Positions 47,295-55,894 of a DNA stretch of 64,000 bases are shown here, one piece after another; within the stretch, counting starts at the first letter, position 1, and every line of letters starts with the position of its first letter. A program made the translations under genes and the position numbers. The notes beneath the pieces were generated by a model. That model did not search any database and was not told the DNA's origin. It saw only the letters and a program-made list of their open reading frames with translations. The stretch is from contig NZ_CAJATU010000199.1 of assembly GCF_903944925.1 (NCBI RefSeq), forward strand, positions 248,001 to 312,000, read 5' to 3'. Source of the DNA: an uncultured Rhodopila sp. (GTDB lineage: Bacteria > Pseudomonadota > Alphaproteobacteria > Acetobacterales > Acetobacteraceae).

Positions 47295-47615
47295 AGGAGA
47301 AAGGGCCGTCGTTGCCGATACCAGCGTCTTCATCAATCTCAACCCCAGCGGCCGCGCGGCGGACATCCTGGCGGCGCTGCCGTTTCGAGTCGTTATCACC
47401 GACATCGCCGCGTCGGAGGTTCAGGAAGACCGCCGCAGCGGACGTCAGATGCCGCGTTACTGAAGGCGTTGACCGACACGGATCGGGTCCGACGCGTTCG
47501 GCTCGACAATGCCGGGCTGGAAATCTTCGCCGATCTCGTCGTTGCGGCCGTTGACATGCTCGACGGCGGTGAAGAACCGCGCGCGGCAGTTGATCCCGCT
47601 GACACTTTGTTGTGA
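47287..47615 (+). pseudogene. Broken PIN-like toxin gene
   Basis: The ATG at 47287 overlaps the end of the antitoxin pseudogene. The frame reads AVVADTSVFINLNPSGRAADILAALPFRVVITDIAASEVQED with the first PIN acidic residues, then hits a stop at 47461. In another frame from about 47445 the family sequence resumes as SDAALLKALTDTDRVRRVRL and GLEIFADLVVAAVDMLDGGEE, before ending at 47615 without the last active-site half. A frameshift and C-terminal loss make it non-functional. It is the expected partner of the antitoxin remnant upstream. Confidence 0.65.
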
Positions 47616-47775
47616 AGTCATTGGCCACATTGACCAGCGGCAGCGCAATGAAAACCACCGTGCAAATCGAAAGTGTGTCCATGCCGACACAGCAGATGCC
47701 TCATGTGCCGCGCTTCGCTAAAGTTGCGTGGCACCTTACTCGCGCATGAGTAGCATTTTCCTCGGGCTTCGGCTT

Positions 47776-47798
47776 GTCTGCCGAGTGCTCGGGCAGAC
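47776..47798 (+). promoter_or_regulatory. Hairpin in the ompA leader
   Basis: GTCTGCCGAG pairs with CTCGGGCAGAC around a two-base loop with one bulged base, 30 bases before the ompA start. No T-tract follows, so it is more likely an mRNA-stabilising 5' leader structure, as is known for other ompA messages, or a weak end of the decayed toxin transcript. Confidence 0.35.
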
Positions 47799-47828
47799 AG
47801 AGCCGGTCAACAAGTGGAGAAGAAAAGC

Positions 47829-48980
47829 ATGCTCCGGAAAGTGTTACTAGTCACAACAATCCTGACGCTGCCTCTGGCGGCGCAGGCACAGACGCCGCCG
47901 ACAGAACCGGTCACAGGCGTTTATGTCGGCGCGGCGGGCGGCTTTAATATAAAGACAAACCCGAGCGTCAACAACATCGTGAGCAACACGCCCGGGGGAC
48001 TGTTCGCCAACACGCCCAACGCCAACCTCTCCACCTCGCTTGGCGGCGCCGCGGTCGGGACCCTCGGCTACGGTCTGGGCAATGGGTTGCGCATCGAGGT
48101 CGAAGGCGACTACCGCGGCAACTCGTTCTCCAACACGAGCGCCAAGAACCGCTTCAACAACGGTATCTCGACGGGCGCCAGCGGCAGTGAGCGGCTGACC
48201 GGCCCGATGGTCAATGTGGTCTACGATTTCAACAACCTGATCCCGTACGTCACGCCTTATCTGGGTGTTGGCGCGGGCTACCAGTGGGCGCACCTGCAGA
48301 ACTTCTCGACGACCGGCTCCGGCACGCTCGCAGCGGTTGCCCCGACGATCACGTCTCAGAGCACTGCCGGGGCGTTCGCAGCCCAGGGCATTGTGGGTGG
48401 AGCATTCGATATCGCGGCCGTGCCGGGTTTGGCGCTGACTGCCGAGTATCGGATCATGGCGCTAACGGGAACCCGGAACTATAACGCTGGCCTGACCGTC
48501 AACACGGCGGATGGACCGGTCAGCCGCTTCGGCAAGTTCCAGTTGGGACACGATCTCAACAACACCTTCCTGTTCGGCGTTCGCTACAACTTCGGCGCCG
48601 CCCCGCCGCCGCCGCCGCCCGCCGCCGTCGTCGCACCGGCACCGGCGCCTTCGCGGTCGTATCTGGTGTTCTTTGATTGGGACAAGGCGACTCTGACCGA
48701 CCGTGCCCGCCAGATCATCAAGGACGCGGCGGACAACTCCACCCGCGTGCAGTACACGCGCATCGAGGTCAACGGGTACACCGACACCTCCGGCTCGGCG
48801 GCGTACAACCAGAAGCTGTCGGTGCGTCGCGCCCAGGCGGTTGCCGCCGAACTCACCAAGAATGGCGTGCCGGCGAGTTCGATCACCATTCAGGGTTTCG
48901 GCGAAACCCACCTGCTGGTGGCGACCGGACCCAACGTGCGTGAACCGCAGAACCGGCGCGTCGAAATCATCATCCGCTAA
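47829..48980 (+). CDS. ompA: OmpA-family outer-membrane protein
   Basis: 383 residues from the ATG at 47829, with GGAGAAG upstream; a GTG at 47814 lies inside that signal. A signal peptide ends near AQA-Q. The N-terminal part (GVYVGAAGGFNI through FLFGVRYNFG) is an eight-strand beta-barrel with alternating aromatic strands, closed by a terminal Phe-rich strand; a Pro/Ala hinge (APPPPPPPAAVVAPAPAPS, residues about 263-281) leads to the C-terminal OmpA peptidoglycan-binding domain with FFDWDKATLTDRARQII and the NGYTDTSGSAAYNQKLSVRRAQAV signature and final NRRVEIIIR. It anchors the outer membrane to peptidoglycan. Confidence 0.93.
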   Translation: MLRKVLLVTTILTLPLAAQAQTPPTEPVTGVYVGAAGGFNIKTNPSVNNIVSNTPGGLFANTPNANLSTSLGGAAVGTLGYGLGNGLRIEVEGDYRGNSFSNTSAKNRFNNGISTGASGSERLTGPMVNVVYDFNNLIPYVTPYLGVGAGYQWAHLQNFSTTGSGTLAAVAPTITSQSTAGAFAAQGIVGGAFDIAAVPGLALTAEYRIMALTGTRNYNAGLTVNTADGPVSRFGKFQLGHDLNNTFLFGVRYNFGAAPPPPPPAAVVAPAPAPSRSYLVFFDWDKATLTDRARQIIKDAADNSTRVQYTRIEVNGYTDTSGSAAYNQKLSVRRAQAVAAELTKNGVPASSITIQGFGETHLLVATGPNVREPQNRRVEIIIR

Positions 48981-48986
48981 GCAACC

Positions 48987-49017
48987 GGGCGGGGAGGGTT
49001 CGACCCCTCCCCGTTTC
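48987..49017 (+). terminator. Terminator of ompA
   Basis: GGGGAGGG and CCCTCCCC form a GC-rich stem around a TTCGAC loop followed by GTTTCT, seven bases after the stop. Plausible intrinsic terminator with a short T-run. Confidence 0.7.
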
Positions 49018-49085
49018 TGCGCGCGGCCCCGGCCCGGTTTGATTTGCATCAATGCCGCCGGCCCGGCGCCGCGTGTCCTTCCCTG

Positions 49086-50324
49086 ATGACCATAGCTTTG
49101 ACCAGCGGGACGCAAGCGGCCGTCATCAGGCCCGCAGCGGTCCCGATCGGGTTACTCGCGCTTGCCGGGTTCGCCACCGGCTCGGGCATGCGCCTGCTCG
49201 ACCCGCTGCTGCCGCTGGTCGCCGACAGCCTGCACGTGACGGTGGCGAGCGCGTCGGTGCTGATCGCCAGTTTCATGCTGCCCTACGGGCTTGGACAGGT
49301 CATGCTGGGACCGCTCGGCGACCGCCTTGGGAAGCTGCGGGTGGTCTGCGTATCGATCCTGTTCTACGGCGCCTTTGTCGCCGCCTGCGGGGCCGCGCCG
49401 GGCATGGCCGCGCTGGTGACGCTGCGGGCGGCGTCCGGGCTGTTCGCCGGTGCCGTCATTCCCCTCATCATGGCCTATCTCGGCGACAACGTGCCCTACG
49501 CCGATCGGCAGGCGGTGTTGGGACGGTTCATGACCGGGATGGTGATGGCGCAGATGCTGACGGGGCCGATCTCCGGGGTGATCGGCGGACATGGCGGGTG
49601 GCGGCTGGTGTTTCTGGTGCTCGGGGTGTTCGGCATTGCCGTCGGGGCGGCGCTGGCGGTCCGCTTCGGCCGGAGCCTGTGGCAGGCACCGGATGGCCCC
49701 GGCGGCAGCGCGGTGCCCGGGCCGGTGGCCTATCTGCGCCTGCTGAAGCGGCCGGTCGGGCGCTGGCTGCTGCTGTCGGCGTTCTTCGACGGGCTGTGCC
49801 TGTTCGGCGGCGCGTTTCCCTATGTCGGCGCCTTCCTGATCGACCAGTTCGGCCTCGATCCCGCCGCCACCGGCCTGATCGTCGCCGGTTTTGGCGTCGG
49901 ATCGTTTGCCTATACCCGCTTTGCCCGCCGCCTGGTGCGGCGCTTCGGCGAGGGCAACCTGCTGCTGCTGGGCGGCACGGGCGTTGGCGTCGGCCTCATC
50001 GGCATGGCGTTCGCCCCGTCCTGGCCGGTGGCGGCGGCCGTGCAGATCCTGATCGGACTGACGTTCTACATGTTCCACGGCGTGCTGCAGGCCCGCGCGA
50101 CGGAAGCGCTGCCGGAGGCCAGGGGCGCCGCGGTGTCGGCGTTCGCGCTGGCATTGTTCATGGGCCAGGGCGCGGGTGCGCTGGCGTTCGGGGCGGTGCT
50201 GGCGGCAAGCGGGTATCGTGTGGGATTTGCCGCGGCCGCCGGGTCCATGCTGATCCTGACGGTCGCCTGCCGGATGGGCCTGGCCGCGCTGACGCGAAAC
50301 GGGAGTGTCGCCGCACCCCGTTGA
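49086..50324 (+). CDS. MFS transporter
   Basis: 412 residues from the ATG at 49086, 12 membrane helices. N-terminal GLLALAGFATGSGMRLLDPLLPLVADSL is typical of the DHA1-like drug/metabolite antiporters, and the loop motif GPLGDRLGKLRVV is the MFS signature; a second copy in FARRLVRRFGEGNLL is also present. Exporter of unknown substrate. It is followed by a small membrane protein on the same strand after 44 bases. Confidence 0.85.
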   Translation: MTIALTSGTQAAVIRPAAVPIGLLALAGFATGSGMRLLDPLLPLVADSLHVTVASASVLIASFMLPYGLGQVMLGPLGDRLGKLRVVCVSILFYGAFVAACGAAPGMAALVTLRAASGLFAGAVIPLIMAYLGDNVPYADRQAVLGRFMTGMVMAQMLTGPISGVIGGHGGWRLVFLVLGVFGIAVGAALAVRFGRSLWQAPDGPGGSAVPGPVAYLRLLKRPVGRWLLLSAFFDGLCLFGGAFPYVGAFLIDQFGLDPAATGLIVAGFGVGSFAYTRFARRLVRRFGEGNLLLLGGTGVGVGLIGMAFAPSWPVAAAVQILIGLTFYMFHGVLQARATEALPEARGAAVSAFALALFMGQGAGALAFGAVLAASGYRVGFAAAAGSMLILTVACRMGLAALTRNGSVAAPR

Positions 50325-50368
50325 CCGGACGCCGGCGCCTTACGACATGGGTTGCAGCGGAGGCTGCG

Positions 50369-50836
50369 ATGGACATCCGGATCAACCAGTTCGTTGCCAT
50401 TATAATCACCGCGCTGACGCTCATCCCGGGCGGTGCGCACGTGCTTGAACTGCCGAACAAGATGGCGCTCGGCCGCGAGCAATATTTCGTTGTTCAGTCG
50501 ATCTATCAGGGCTGGGCGTGGCTGGGCGTCATCCTGATCCTGGGGATCGCGGCCAATGCGGTGCTCGCCATCCGCATGCGCCGGCAGACCGGGCCGATGC
50601 TGTGCGCCGCCGCGTCGACGGCGCTGATCTTCATGACCCTGGCAATCTTCTTCACCTGGACGTTTCCCGCCAATCAGGCCACCGCGAACTGGATGGCGGT
50701 GCCTGAGGATTGGCAGAGCCTGCGCGTGCAGTGGGAGTATTCGCACGCGGTCAACGCCGCCCTGACGTTTGTTGCGCTCTGTTCAACAACAGCGACGGTT
50801 CTCATCCGGCCGCGTTATGATCGAACGAACTTGTAG
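50369..50836 (+). CDS. Small four-helix membrane protein, DUF1772-like
   Basis: 155 residues from the ATG at 50369, preceded by GGAGG. Four hydrophobic helices, with a typical first loop containing GGAHVLELPNKMALGREQYF and a final helix pair after WMAVPEDWQSLRVQWEYSHAVNAAL. This pattern (His-containing first helix end and the WExxH segment) is seen in DUF1772-like membrane proteins. Function unknown. The last 22 bases overlap the end of the convergent MBL-fold gene. Confidence 0.65.
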   Translation: MDIRINQFVAIIITALTLIPGGAHVLELPNKMALGREQYFVVQSIYQGWAWLGVILILGIAANAVLAIRMRRQTGPMLCAAASTALIFMTLAIFFTWTFPANQATANWMAVPEDWQSLRVQWEYSHAVNAALTFVALCSTTATVLIRPRYDRTNL

Positions 50837-51687
50837 TCGAACGCATCCCCAAGCGGTTCCACCAGCCCGGCCGTCGGGTGCGGGAAATGTATCGGCAGCA
50901 CGAACGTTCCGGTGCCCGCGACCTCGCCCAGGAAGCGCCGCCGCGACCTGATCGCTTCCGCGGCATCCCAGTCGAAAATCGTCGACCATTCCGGTACCCG
51001 GCACTGCAGCGCATGGTGCATCAGATCGCCAGTCACCACCGCCCGCTGGCCGCCGGATTTTATGTTGACGCAGCAATGACAAGGCGAGTGACCCGGAGTC
51101 GGAGTCAACCAGATCGTATCATCCAACATGAAATCATCATCCACCAGCAGCGCCTGTCCCGCCTCGACGATCGGCTCGCAGTTGTAACGCCAAACGTTAC
51201 CTGGAGGCTGCTTGTTTTCCTTTGTCGCCTGCTCCCACGCGGCATATTCCCGCTTGTGGAATACATACTTTGCGCGCGGGAAGGTTGGCACCCAGCTTCC
51301 GTTGCGCAGCACCGTGTTCCAGCCGCAATGATCAATGTGCAAATGCGTGCAGAATACGTAGTCGATTGCGTCGAACGACAGTCCCGCGACCTTGAATTCA
51401 TCCAGGTAACGCTGCTTGGGAAAATCCATCGGCGCGGGATAGCCCTTGTCCTCGCCGGTGCAGGTATCCACCAGGATCGTGTGATGCGGCGTGCGCACGA
51501 CGAAGGTCTGATAGGTGATGACCATCATGCCCGTTGCAGGATCGAAAATCTCAGGGTCGAGGGTCGCCAGATGGTGGGCGCCGATTTCGGAGTCGTAGGC
51601 GGGAAACATGGCTGCGGGTGTCCGCCACGGGCCGTCCCGCTCGATGATGCTGGTGATCGTGACGTCACCGATTTTCACTGTCCGCAT
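50815..51687 (-). CDS. Metallo-beta-lactamase-fold hydrolase
   Basis: 290 residues from the ATG at 51687, which has GGGGAG at a good distance; a GTG six bases earlier would put that signal next to the start. Zinc ligands of the MBL fold: THLHIDHCGWN near residue 111 (HxHxDH), the later His in TPTPGHSPCHCC near 196, Asp in VVTGDLMHHALQ near 219 and the last His in VLPIHFPHPTAG near 268. Family members of this kind cleave lactones, phosphoesters or thioesters; the N-terminal MRTVKIGDVTITSIIERDG is typical of the quorum-lactonase-like group. Not a resistance gene by evidence here. Confidence 0.85.
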   Translation of the reverse strand: MRTVKIGDVTITSIIERDGPWRTPAAMFPAYDSEIGAHHLATLDPEIFDPATGMMVITYQTFVVRTPHHTILVDTCTGEDKGYPAPMDFPKQRYLDEFKVAGLSFDAIDYVFCTHLHIDHCGWNTVLRNGSWVPTFPRAKYVFHKREYAAWEQATKENKQPPGNVWRYNCEPIVEAGQALLVDDDFMLDDTIWLTPTPGHSPCHCCVNIKSGGQRAVVTGDLMHHALQCRVPEWSTIFDWDAAEAIRSRRRFLGEVAGTGTFVLPIHFPHPTAGLVEPLGDAFDYKFVRS

Positions 51688-51786
51688 GGACACTCCCCGA
51701 TGTTCAGAAGCGCACGTTTTTCCTGATACCCATTCTTTCCCGCCCGGCGGCGGATGCCAAGGCCGATCGAGCCGCCCAATCGCTTC

Positions 51787-51840
51787 GTGTCATGGCCGGG
51801 GCCAAGTCGTGGATGGCCGGCACAAGGCCGACCGTGACAC
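51787..51840. repeat. Intergenic hairpin element
   Basis: GTGTCA and TGACAC bound an imperfect palindrome with GCCGG-rich inner arms between the MBL-fold gene and the end of the dihydroorotase gene. The GTCATGGCCGGGGCCAAG and GTGGATGGCCGGCAC parts match the style of hairpins at 1760 and 15475. Confidence 0.5.
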
Positions 51841-51849
51841 AATAACTCA

Positions 51850-53175
51850 TCACCCCACGAAGTTAACCAGCTTGCCAGCCGGCTCTCCCAGCACCTCATC
51901 CTCCCGCATCACCACATTCCCGCGGATGATCGTCGCTATCGGCCAACCTGTCACGTCCATCCCGGTGAACGGACTCCAGCCGCATGGCGTCGCCAGCCAC
52001 GACTCCTCGATCCGCCGCTGATGCTTCATATCAACCAGCGTGAAGTCGGCATCGTATCCCGCCGCCAACCGCCCCTTGCCGGCGATGCCGTAAACCCGGG
52101 CCGGCCCGGCGCTCATGAGATCGACCATCCGCCCCAGCGACAGCCGCCCGGCATTCACATGATCCAGCATTATCGGCACCAGGGTCTGCACACCCGTCAG
52201 CCCGGAGGGACACTGCGGCCACGGCAGCAGCTTCTTCTCCCGCGGATGCGGCGCATGGTCCGAGCCGACGGTATCGACCGTGCCGTCATTGATCGCTTTC
52301 CACGCCAGCGCGCGATGCTCTTCCCCGCGTATCGGCGGGTTCATCACGCCGAAGCCCTCCAGCCGATCATAGCAGTCGGGGGCGACCTGGGTCAGGTGGT
52401 TCAGCAGCACCTCACAGGTCGAAATGTCGCGGAAATCCTTCAGGAATTCCAGTTCCTGCCAGGTCGAGACATGCAGGATATGCGCCTGCCGCCCGGTCTT
52501 CCGCGCCAGCGCCATCAGCCGCCGCGTGCCGAGGAACGCGCATTCCTCGTCTCGCCAGACCATGTGGCTGCGGTACGGATCGCCCGGCTTGAACATCGGC
52601 TTGCGCTCCTGCAGGCGATATTCGTCCTCGCTATGGTAGGCGATGCGCCGCCGGCCGGAGCGCATGACCATCTCGATGTGCTCATCGTCCTCCACCATCA
52701 GGTTGCCGGTGGAACTGCCGGCGAAGACCTTGATCGCGCAGACGCCGCGGCCGAGTTCCATCGCCGCCAGCGACGGGATGTTGGTCTTGGTTGCGCCGAA
52801 ATAGATCCCCATGTCGCACCAGGCGACGTCATCGATATAGGACTGCTTCCAGGCCAGGCTTTCGGCATCGATGATCGGGGGACTGGTGTTCGGCATGTCG
52901 AACACCGCCGTCAGGCCGCCGAGCACGGCGCCGCGCGTGCCGCTGGGAATGCTCTCCACCGCCTTGTTGCCGGGGTCGCGCAGATGCACATGCGGGTCGA
53001 TCAGCCCGGGCAACACATGCAGGCCGGTGGCATCGACGACCGTGTCCGCGGTAGCGTCCGCGGTCACGCCCAGCGCAGCGATCCGTCCCTCGCGGACGCC
53101 GACACCGGTGTCCTCCGAACCCCAGGGCAGCACGCAAGTGCCATTGCGGATCAGCAGGTCGTAATGGGCGGGCAT
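51850..53175 (-). CDS. pyrC: Dihydroorotase (class I type)
   Basis: 441 residues. Amidohydrolase superfamily. The metal-binding GLIDPHVHLRDPGNKAVESI near residue 57 is the dihydroorotase signature, the lysine carboxylated to bridge the metals is in ACAIKVFAGSSTGNL near 148, with histidines in RIAYHSEDE near 177 and HILHVSTWQEL near 231 and the metal-binding Asp in TVGSDHAPHPREKKL near 304. It ring-closes N-carbamoyl-aspartate in pyrimidine synthesis. Hydantoinase/allantoinase relatives are possible alternatives, but the DxHVHLRxPG motif favours dihydroorotase. Confidence 0.88.
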   Translation of the reverse strand: MPAHYDLLIRNGTCVLPWGSEDTGVGVREGRIAALGVTADATADTVVDATGLHVLPGLIDPHVHLRDPGNKAVESIPSGTRGAVLGGLTAVFDMPNTSPPIIDAESLAWKQSYIDDVAWCDMGIYFGATKTNIPSLAAMELGRGVCAIKVFAGSSTGNLMVEDDEHIEMVMRSGRRRIAYHSEDEYRLQERKPMFKPGDPYRSHMVWRDEECAFLGTRRLMALARKTGRQAHILHVSTWQELEFLKDFRDISTCEVLLNHLTQVAPDCYDRLEGFGVMNPPIRGEEHRALAWKAINDGTVDTVGSDHAPHPREKKLLPWPQCPSGLTGVQTLVPIMLDHVNAGRLSLGRMVDLMSAGPARVYGIAGKGRLAAGYDADFTLVDMKHQRRIEESWLATPCGWSPFTGMDVTGWPIATIIRGNVVMREDEVLGEPAGKLVNFVG

Positions 53176-54172
53176 GAGCGGTCCTTTTCCACCGGGTAAC
53201 CGCCTCTTATCACCTTACGGTCAGCCGGCTAAGCCTCATCGCTACCGAACGCGCACCTCATCATCTCATGCGATCGCAGGCGCAGCTGCGAGCCGGATGC
53301 CTCTGTGTTTGGCAAATGCACTTGAAGATCTGATCGCAATTGTCTTCGTTGTTCAGGTCCGGCCAAATTCCATGAGAAACTCGTTACTGCGCGCCGACTT
53401 GCCGCCGCCAGGCACCTTGGCCAGCTAACGAACCGCTTCGCGTATGTCGAAGAAGATCAGCCCCGGCTTGCTGCGGCGAGCAGTAGCACACCGCGGCCGG
53501 CGTTGATCATGACGGCATAACCCTGGTCGCCGCGGCTGGCCTTTCCGCCGTCCTGGCGAGTGGCGGCATCAATCGACCGCGATTGACCTTAAATCCACCT
53601 GCACATTCGCATTGATGTCTGTGAGAGACTAAACCGGAGCCGACATAGTAACGCAAATTTGAACGGTTGTGCTGCGCCGATTTGCTTGGAGGTTGGGACG
53701 CCGTCATCTTGGAAATGTGGACGCATGCACTTTCGTCCGCCGGGATTTGCGACGACTGAGGGTCGGACAGCGCGACGGCTTCTGCCTCGACCGTCATAGC
53801 CGGGCGTGTCCCATCCGTCCGCGCTTCATCGGCACGGCGAAGCAGGCCGGAACTCGCCCCGCCATAAGGGTGGCGCCCGGGGAAAGCTCTCCCGGCTCGC
53901 CGCGGAGGAGACGCGCTCAGGTTTCACGACAGGTCGGGTTCATGCCGGTAACCAATCATCCCGGGCGCGTTTACGAAAAAACTTGCAATTCCCGTCCGCT
54001 TCACCGATATCAGTTTGGTCTTTCCGTGATTGCGTGATTGGCGGGCCCTTGGCTCGTATTTCCGGAAATTTTCATCTGAAAACCCTTCGTCCCCATTGAT
54101 CGCGCGGGGCGGCGAACCATCAGGCGCTTGCCGCTCAGTATCCCTGGCGGGCGCTGGAGCATTTTTGTACTC
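53176..54172. other. Intergenic region of about one kilobase before the helicase
   Basis: No protein frame here convinces me; the open frames are short, end randomly and lack ribosome-binding sites. The composition varies, with lower-GC parts near 53580-53660 and 53960-54080, the latter likely holding the helicase promoter and leader. A GACCGTCATAGCCGGGC string at 53796-53812 resembles part of the dispersed hairpin family. DEAD-box helicase genes often have long leaders involved in cold regulation, so the region may be a 5' UTR. Confidence 0.45.
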
Positions 54173-55402
54173 GTGACCAATACCACTTTCCCGGCGCTCG
54201 GCTTGGCCGAACCGCTGCTGCGTGCCCTTGAAGCCCGCAAGTTTACCATCCCTACCCCGATCCAGGCCGATACGATCCCGGCCCTGCTCGCGGGCAAGGA
54301 CGTCCTGGGCGTCGCCCAAACCGGCAGCGGCAAGACCGCCGCCTTCACCCTGCCGATCCTTCAGCATCTCGCGGCGCAGTCGTTCAGGGCGGCGCCATTC
54401 GTGGCGCGTGCGCTGATCCTGGCCCCGACCCGCGAGTTGGCGTTGCAGATCGATGAGACGGTCCGCGCGCTCAGCATGAATCTGCGCCTGCGCACCGTGG
54501 TGATCATCGGCGGCGCCAGCCGCTTCAAGCAGGTCGAGGCGATGCGCCGCGGCGCCGATATCGTCATCGGCACCCCCGGCCGCGTCTGCGACCTGATGCA
54601 GACCCGTGAGCTGCAGCTTGGCGCGGTGTCCCACTTCGTCCTCGACGAGGCGGACCGCATGCTCGACCTCGGCTTCATCAAGGACATCCGCCGGGTTGTC
54701 GCGGCGCTGCCGTCGAAGCGCCAGTCCTGCCTGTTCTCCGCCACCATGCCGTCGGAAGTCGCCACCCTGGCGAACAGCCTGCTGCGCGACCCCATCCGCG
54801 TGGAGATCGCGCGCAAGGAAGAGAACGAGCCGAAGATCGACCAGTTCGTCCACCACCTGTCGCAAAGCGGCAAGCAGTCGCTGCTGCTGACCATGCTCGG
54901 CGACCCGGTACTGTCGCGGGTGATCGTGTTTACGCGCACCAAGCACGCCGCCAACAAGGTGGCCGGCGTGCTGGAAAACGCCGGCATCCAGGTCAACGCG
55001 ATCCACGGCAACAAGAGTCAGCCGCAGCGTGAGAAAGCCTTGCGCGACTTCCGCACCGGGCGCGCCCGGGTGCTGGTCGCCACCGACATTGCCGCGCGCG
55101 GCATCGACGTGACCGGCATCTCGCACGTAATCAACTTCGACCTGCCGGCCGAACCCGAGAGCTACGTCCATCGCATCGGCCGCACCGCGCGCGCCGGCGC
55201 CGCGGGCATCGCGATCTCGTTCTGCGATCCGTCGGAGCGTGTCATTTTGCGGCAGATCGAGCGGCAAATGAACCAGACGATCGCGGTTGTCGGCGACGCG
55301 CCGCCACCGATGACGCACCAGCCGAAGCGCCCCGCCGCCCCCGGCCAGGCGCAGCGCCGCCGCTACAACGACCGCAGCCGAGGCATGCGCTCCGCCGCGT
55401 AA
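54173..55402 (+). CDS. rhlE: DEAD-box ATP-dependent RNA helicase
   Basis: 409 residues from a GTG at 54173. All DEAD motifs are present: Q motif FTIPTPIQADTIPALL, motif I AQTGSGKT, Ia PTRELALQI, Ib TPGR, II DEAD, III SAT, V ATDIAARGID and VI HRIGRTARAG. The C-terminus is basic (RPAAPGQAQRRRYNDRSRG) as in RhlE-type proteins. It unwinds RNA in decay or ribosome assembly. The YaiI-like gene starts directly after its stop. The symbol reflects the RhlE subtype and is less certain than the family. Confidence 0.92.
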   Translation: MTNTTFPALGLAEPLLRALEARKFTIPTPIQADTIPALLAGKDVLGVAQTGSGKTAAFTLPILQHLAAQSFRAAPFVARALILAPTRELALQIDETVRALSMNLRLRTVVIIGGASRFKQVEAMRRGADIVIGTPGRVCDLMQTRELQLGAVSHFVLDEADRMLDLGFIKDIRRVVAALPSKRQSCLFSATMPSEVATLANSLLRDPIRVEIARKEENEPKIDQFVHHLSQSGKQSLLLTMLGDPVLSRVIVFTRTKHAANKVAGVLENAGIQVNAIHGNKSQPQREKALRDFRTGRARVLVATDIAARGIDVTGISHVINFDLPAEPESYVHRIGRTARAGAAGIAISFCDPSERVILRQIERQMNQTIAVVGDAPPPMTHQPKRPAAPGQAQRRRYNDRSRGMRSAA

Positions 55403-55894
55403 ATGACGACCCTCTACATCGACGGCGATGCCTGCCCGGTCCGCGACGAAGCCTATCGCGTCGCGGACCGTCTCGGGTTGCCGGTGTTCGTGGTGGCCAA
55501 CGGGTCGCGTCCGATTCGCCCTTCGGGACGGCCGAACGTGACCATGATCACCGTGGAGGCCGGCGCCGACGTCGCCGACGACTGGATCGCCGAGCGTATC
55601 GGCGCGTCCGACGTCTGCATCACCGGCGACATCCCGCTCGCCTCCCGCTGCCTCGCCAAGGGCGCCCGCGCCCTGGCCTCGAACGGCAAGATCTGGACGC
55701 CCGACAATATCGGCAACGCCCTGGCGGGCCGCGAGGTCGGTCGCTACCTGCGCGAAATGGGGATGAATACCGGCGGTCCGGCACCGTTGACGAAGCAGGA
55801 CCGCTCGCACTTCCTGAGCGCGCTTGATACGCTCGTCCGTGCGGCCCAGCGCCCGATTCCCCCGCGCCCGCCGATGACGGAGCCAAATGGTTGA
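55403..55894 (+). CDS. YaiI/YqxD family protein (DUF188)
   Basis: 163 residues. The N-terminal IDGDACPVRDEAYRVADRLGLPVFVVAN is diagnostic of the YaiI/YqxD family, followed by ADDWIAERIGASDVCITGDIPLASRCLAKGARAL. The fold is PIN-like and a nuclease role has been proposed; function unknown. The start codon immediately follows the helicase stop and its end overlaps the racemase TTG start (TTGA), so three genes form one transcription unit. Confidence 0.92.
   Translation: MTTLYIDGDACPVRDEAYRVADRLGLPVFVVANGSRPIRPSGRPNVTMITVEAGADVADDWIAERIGASDVCITGDIPLASRCLAKGARALASNGKIWTPDNIGNALAGREVGRYLREMGMNTGGPAPLTKQDRSHFLSALDTLVRAAQRPIPPRPPMTEPNG

Noticed and set aside
53924-55810. A minus-strand frame of more than 600 codons opposite the helicase and YaiI-like gene
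   Set aside because: His/Asp/Arg-rich shadow of the DEAD-box gene with no conserved motif; the plus strand has all helicase motifs.
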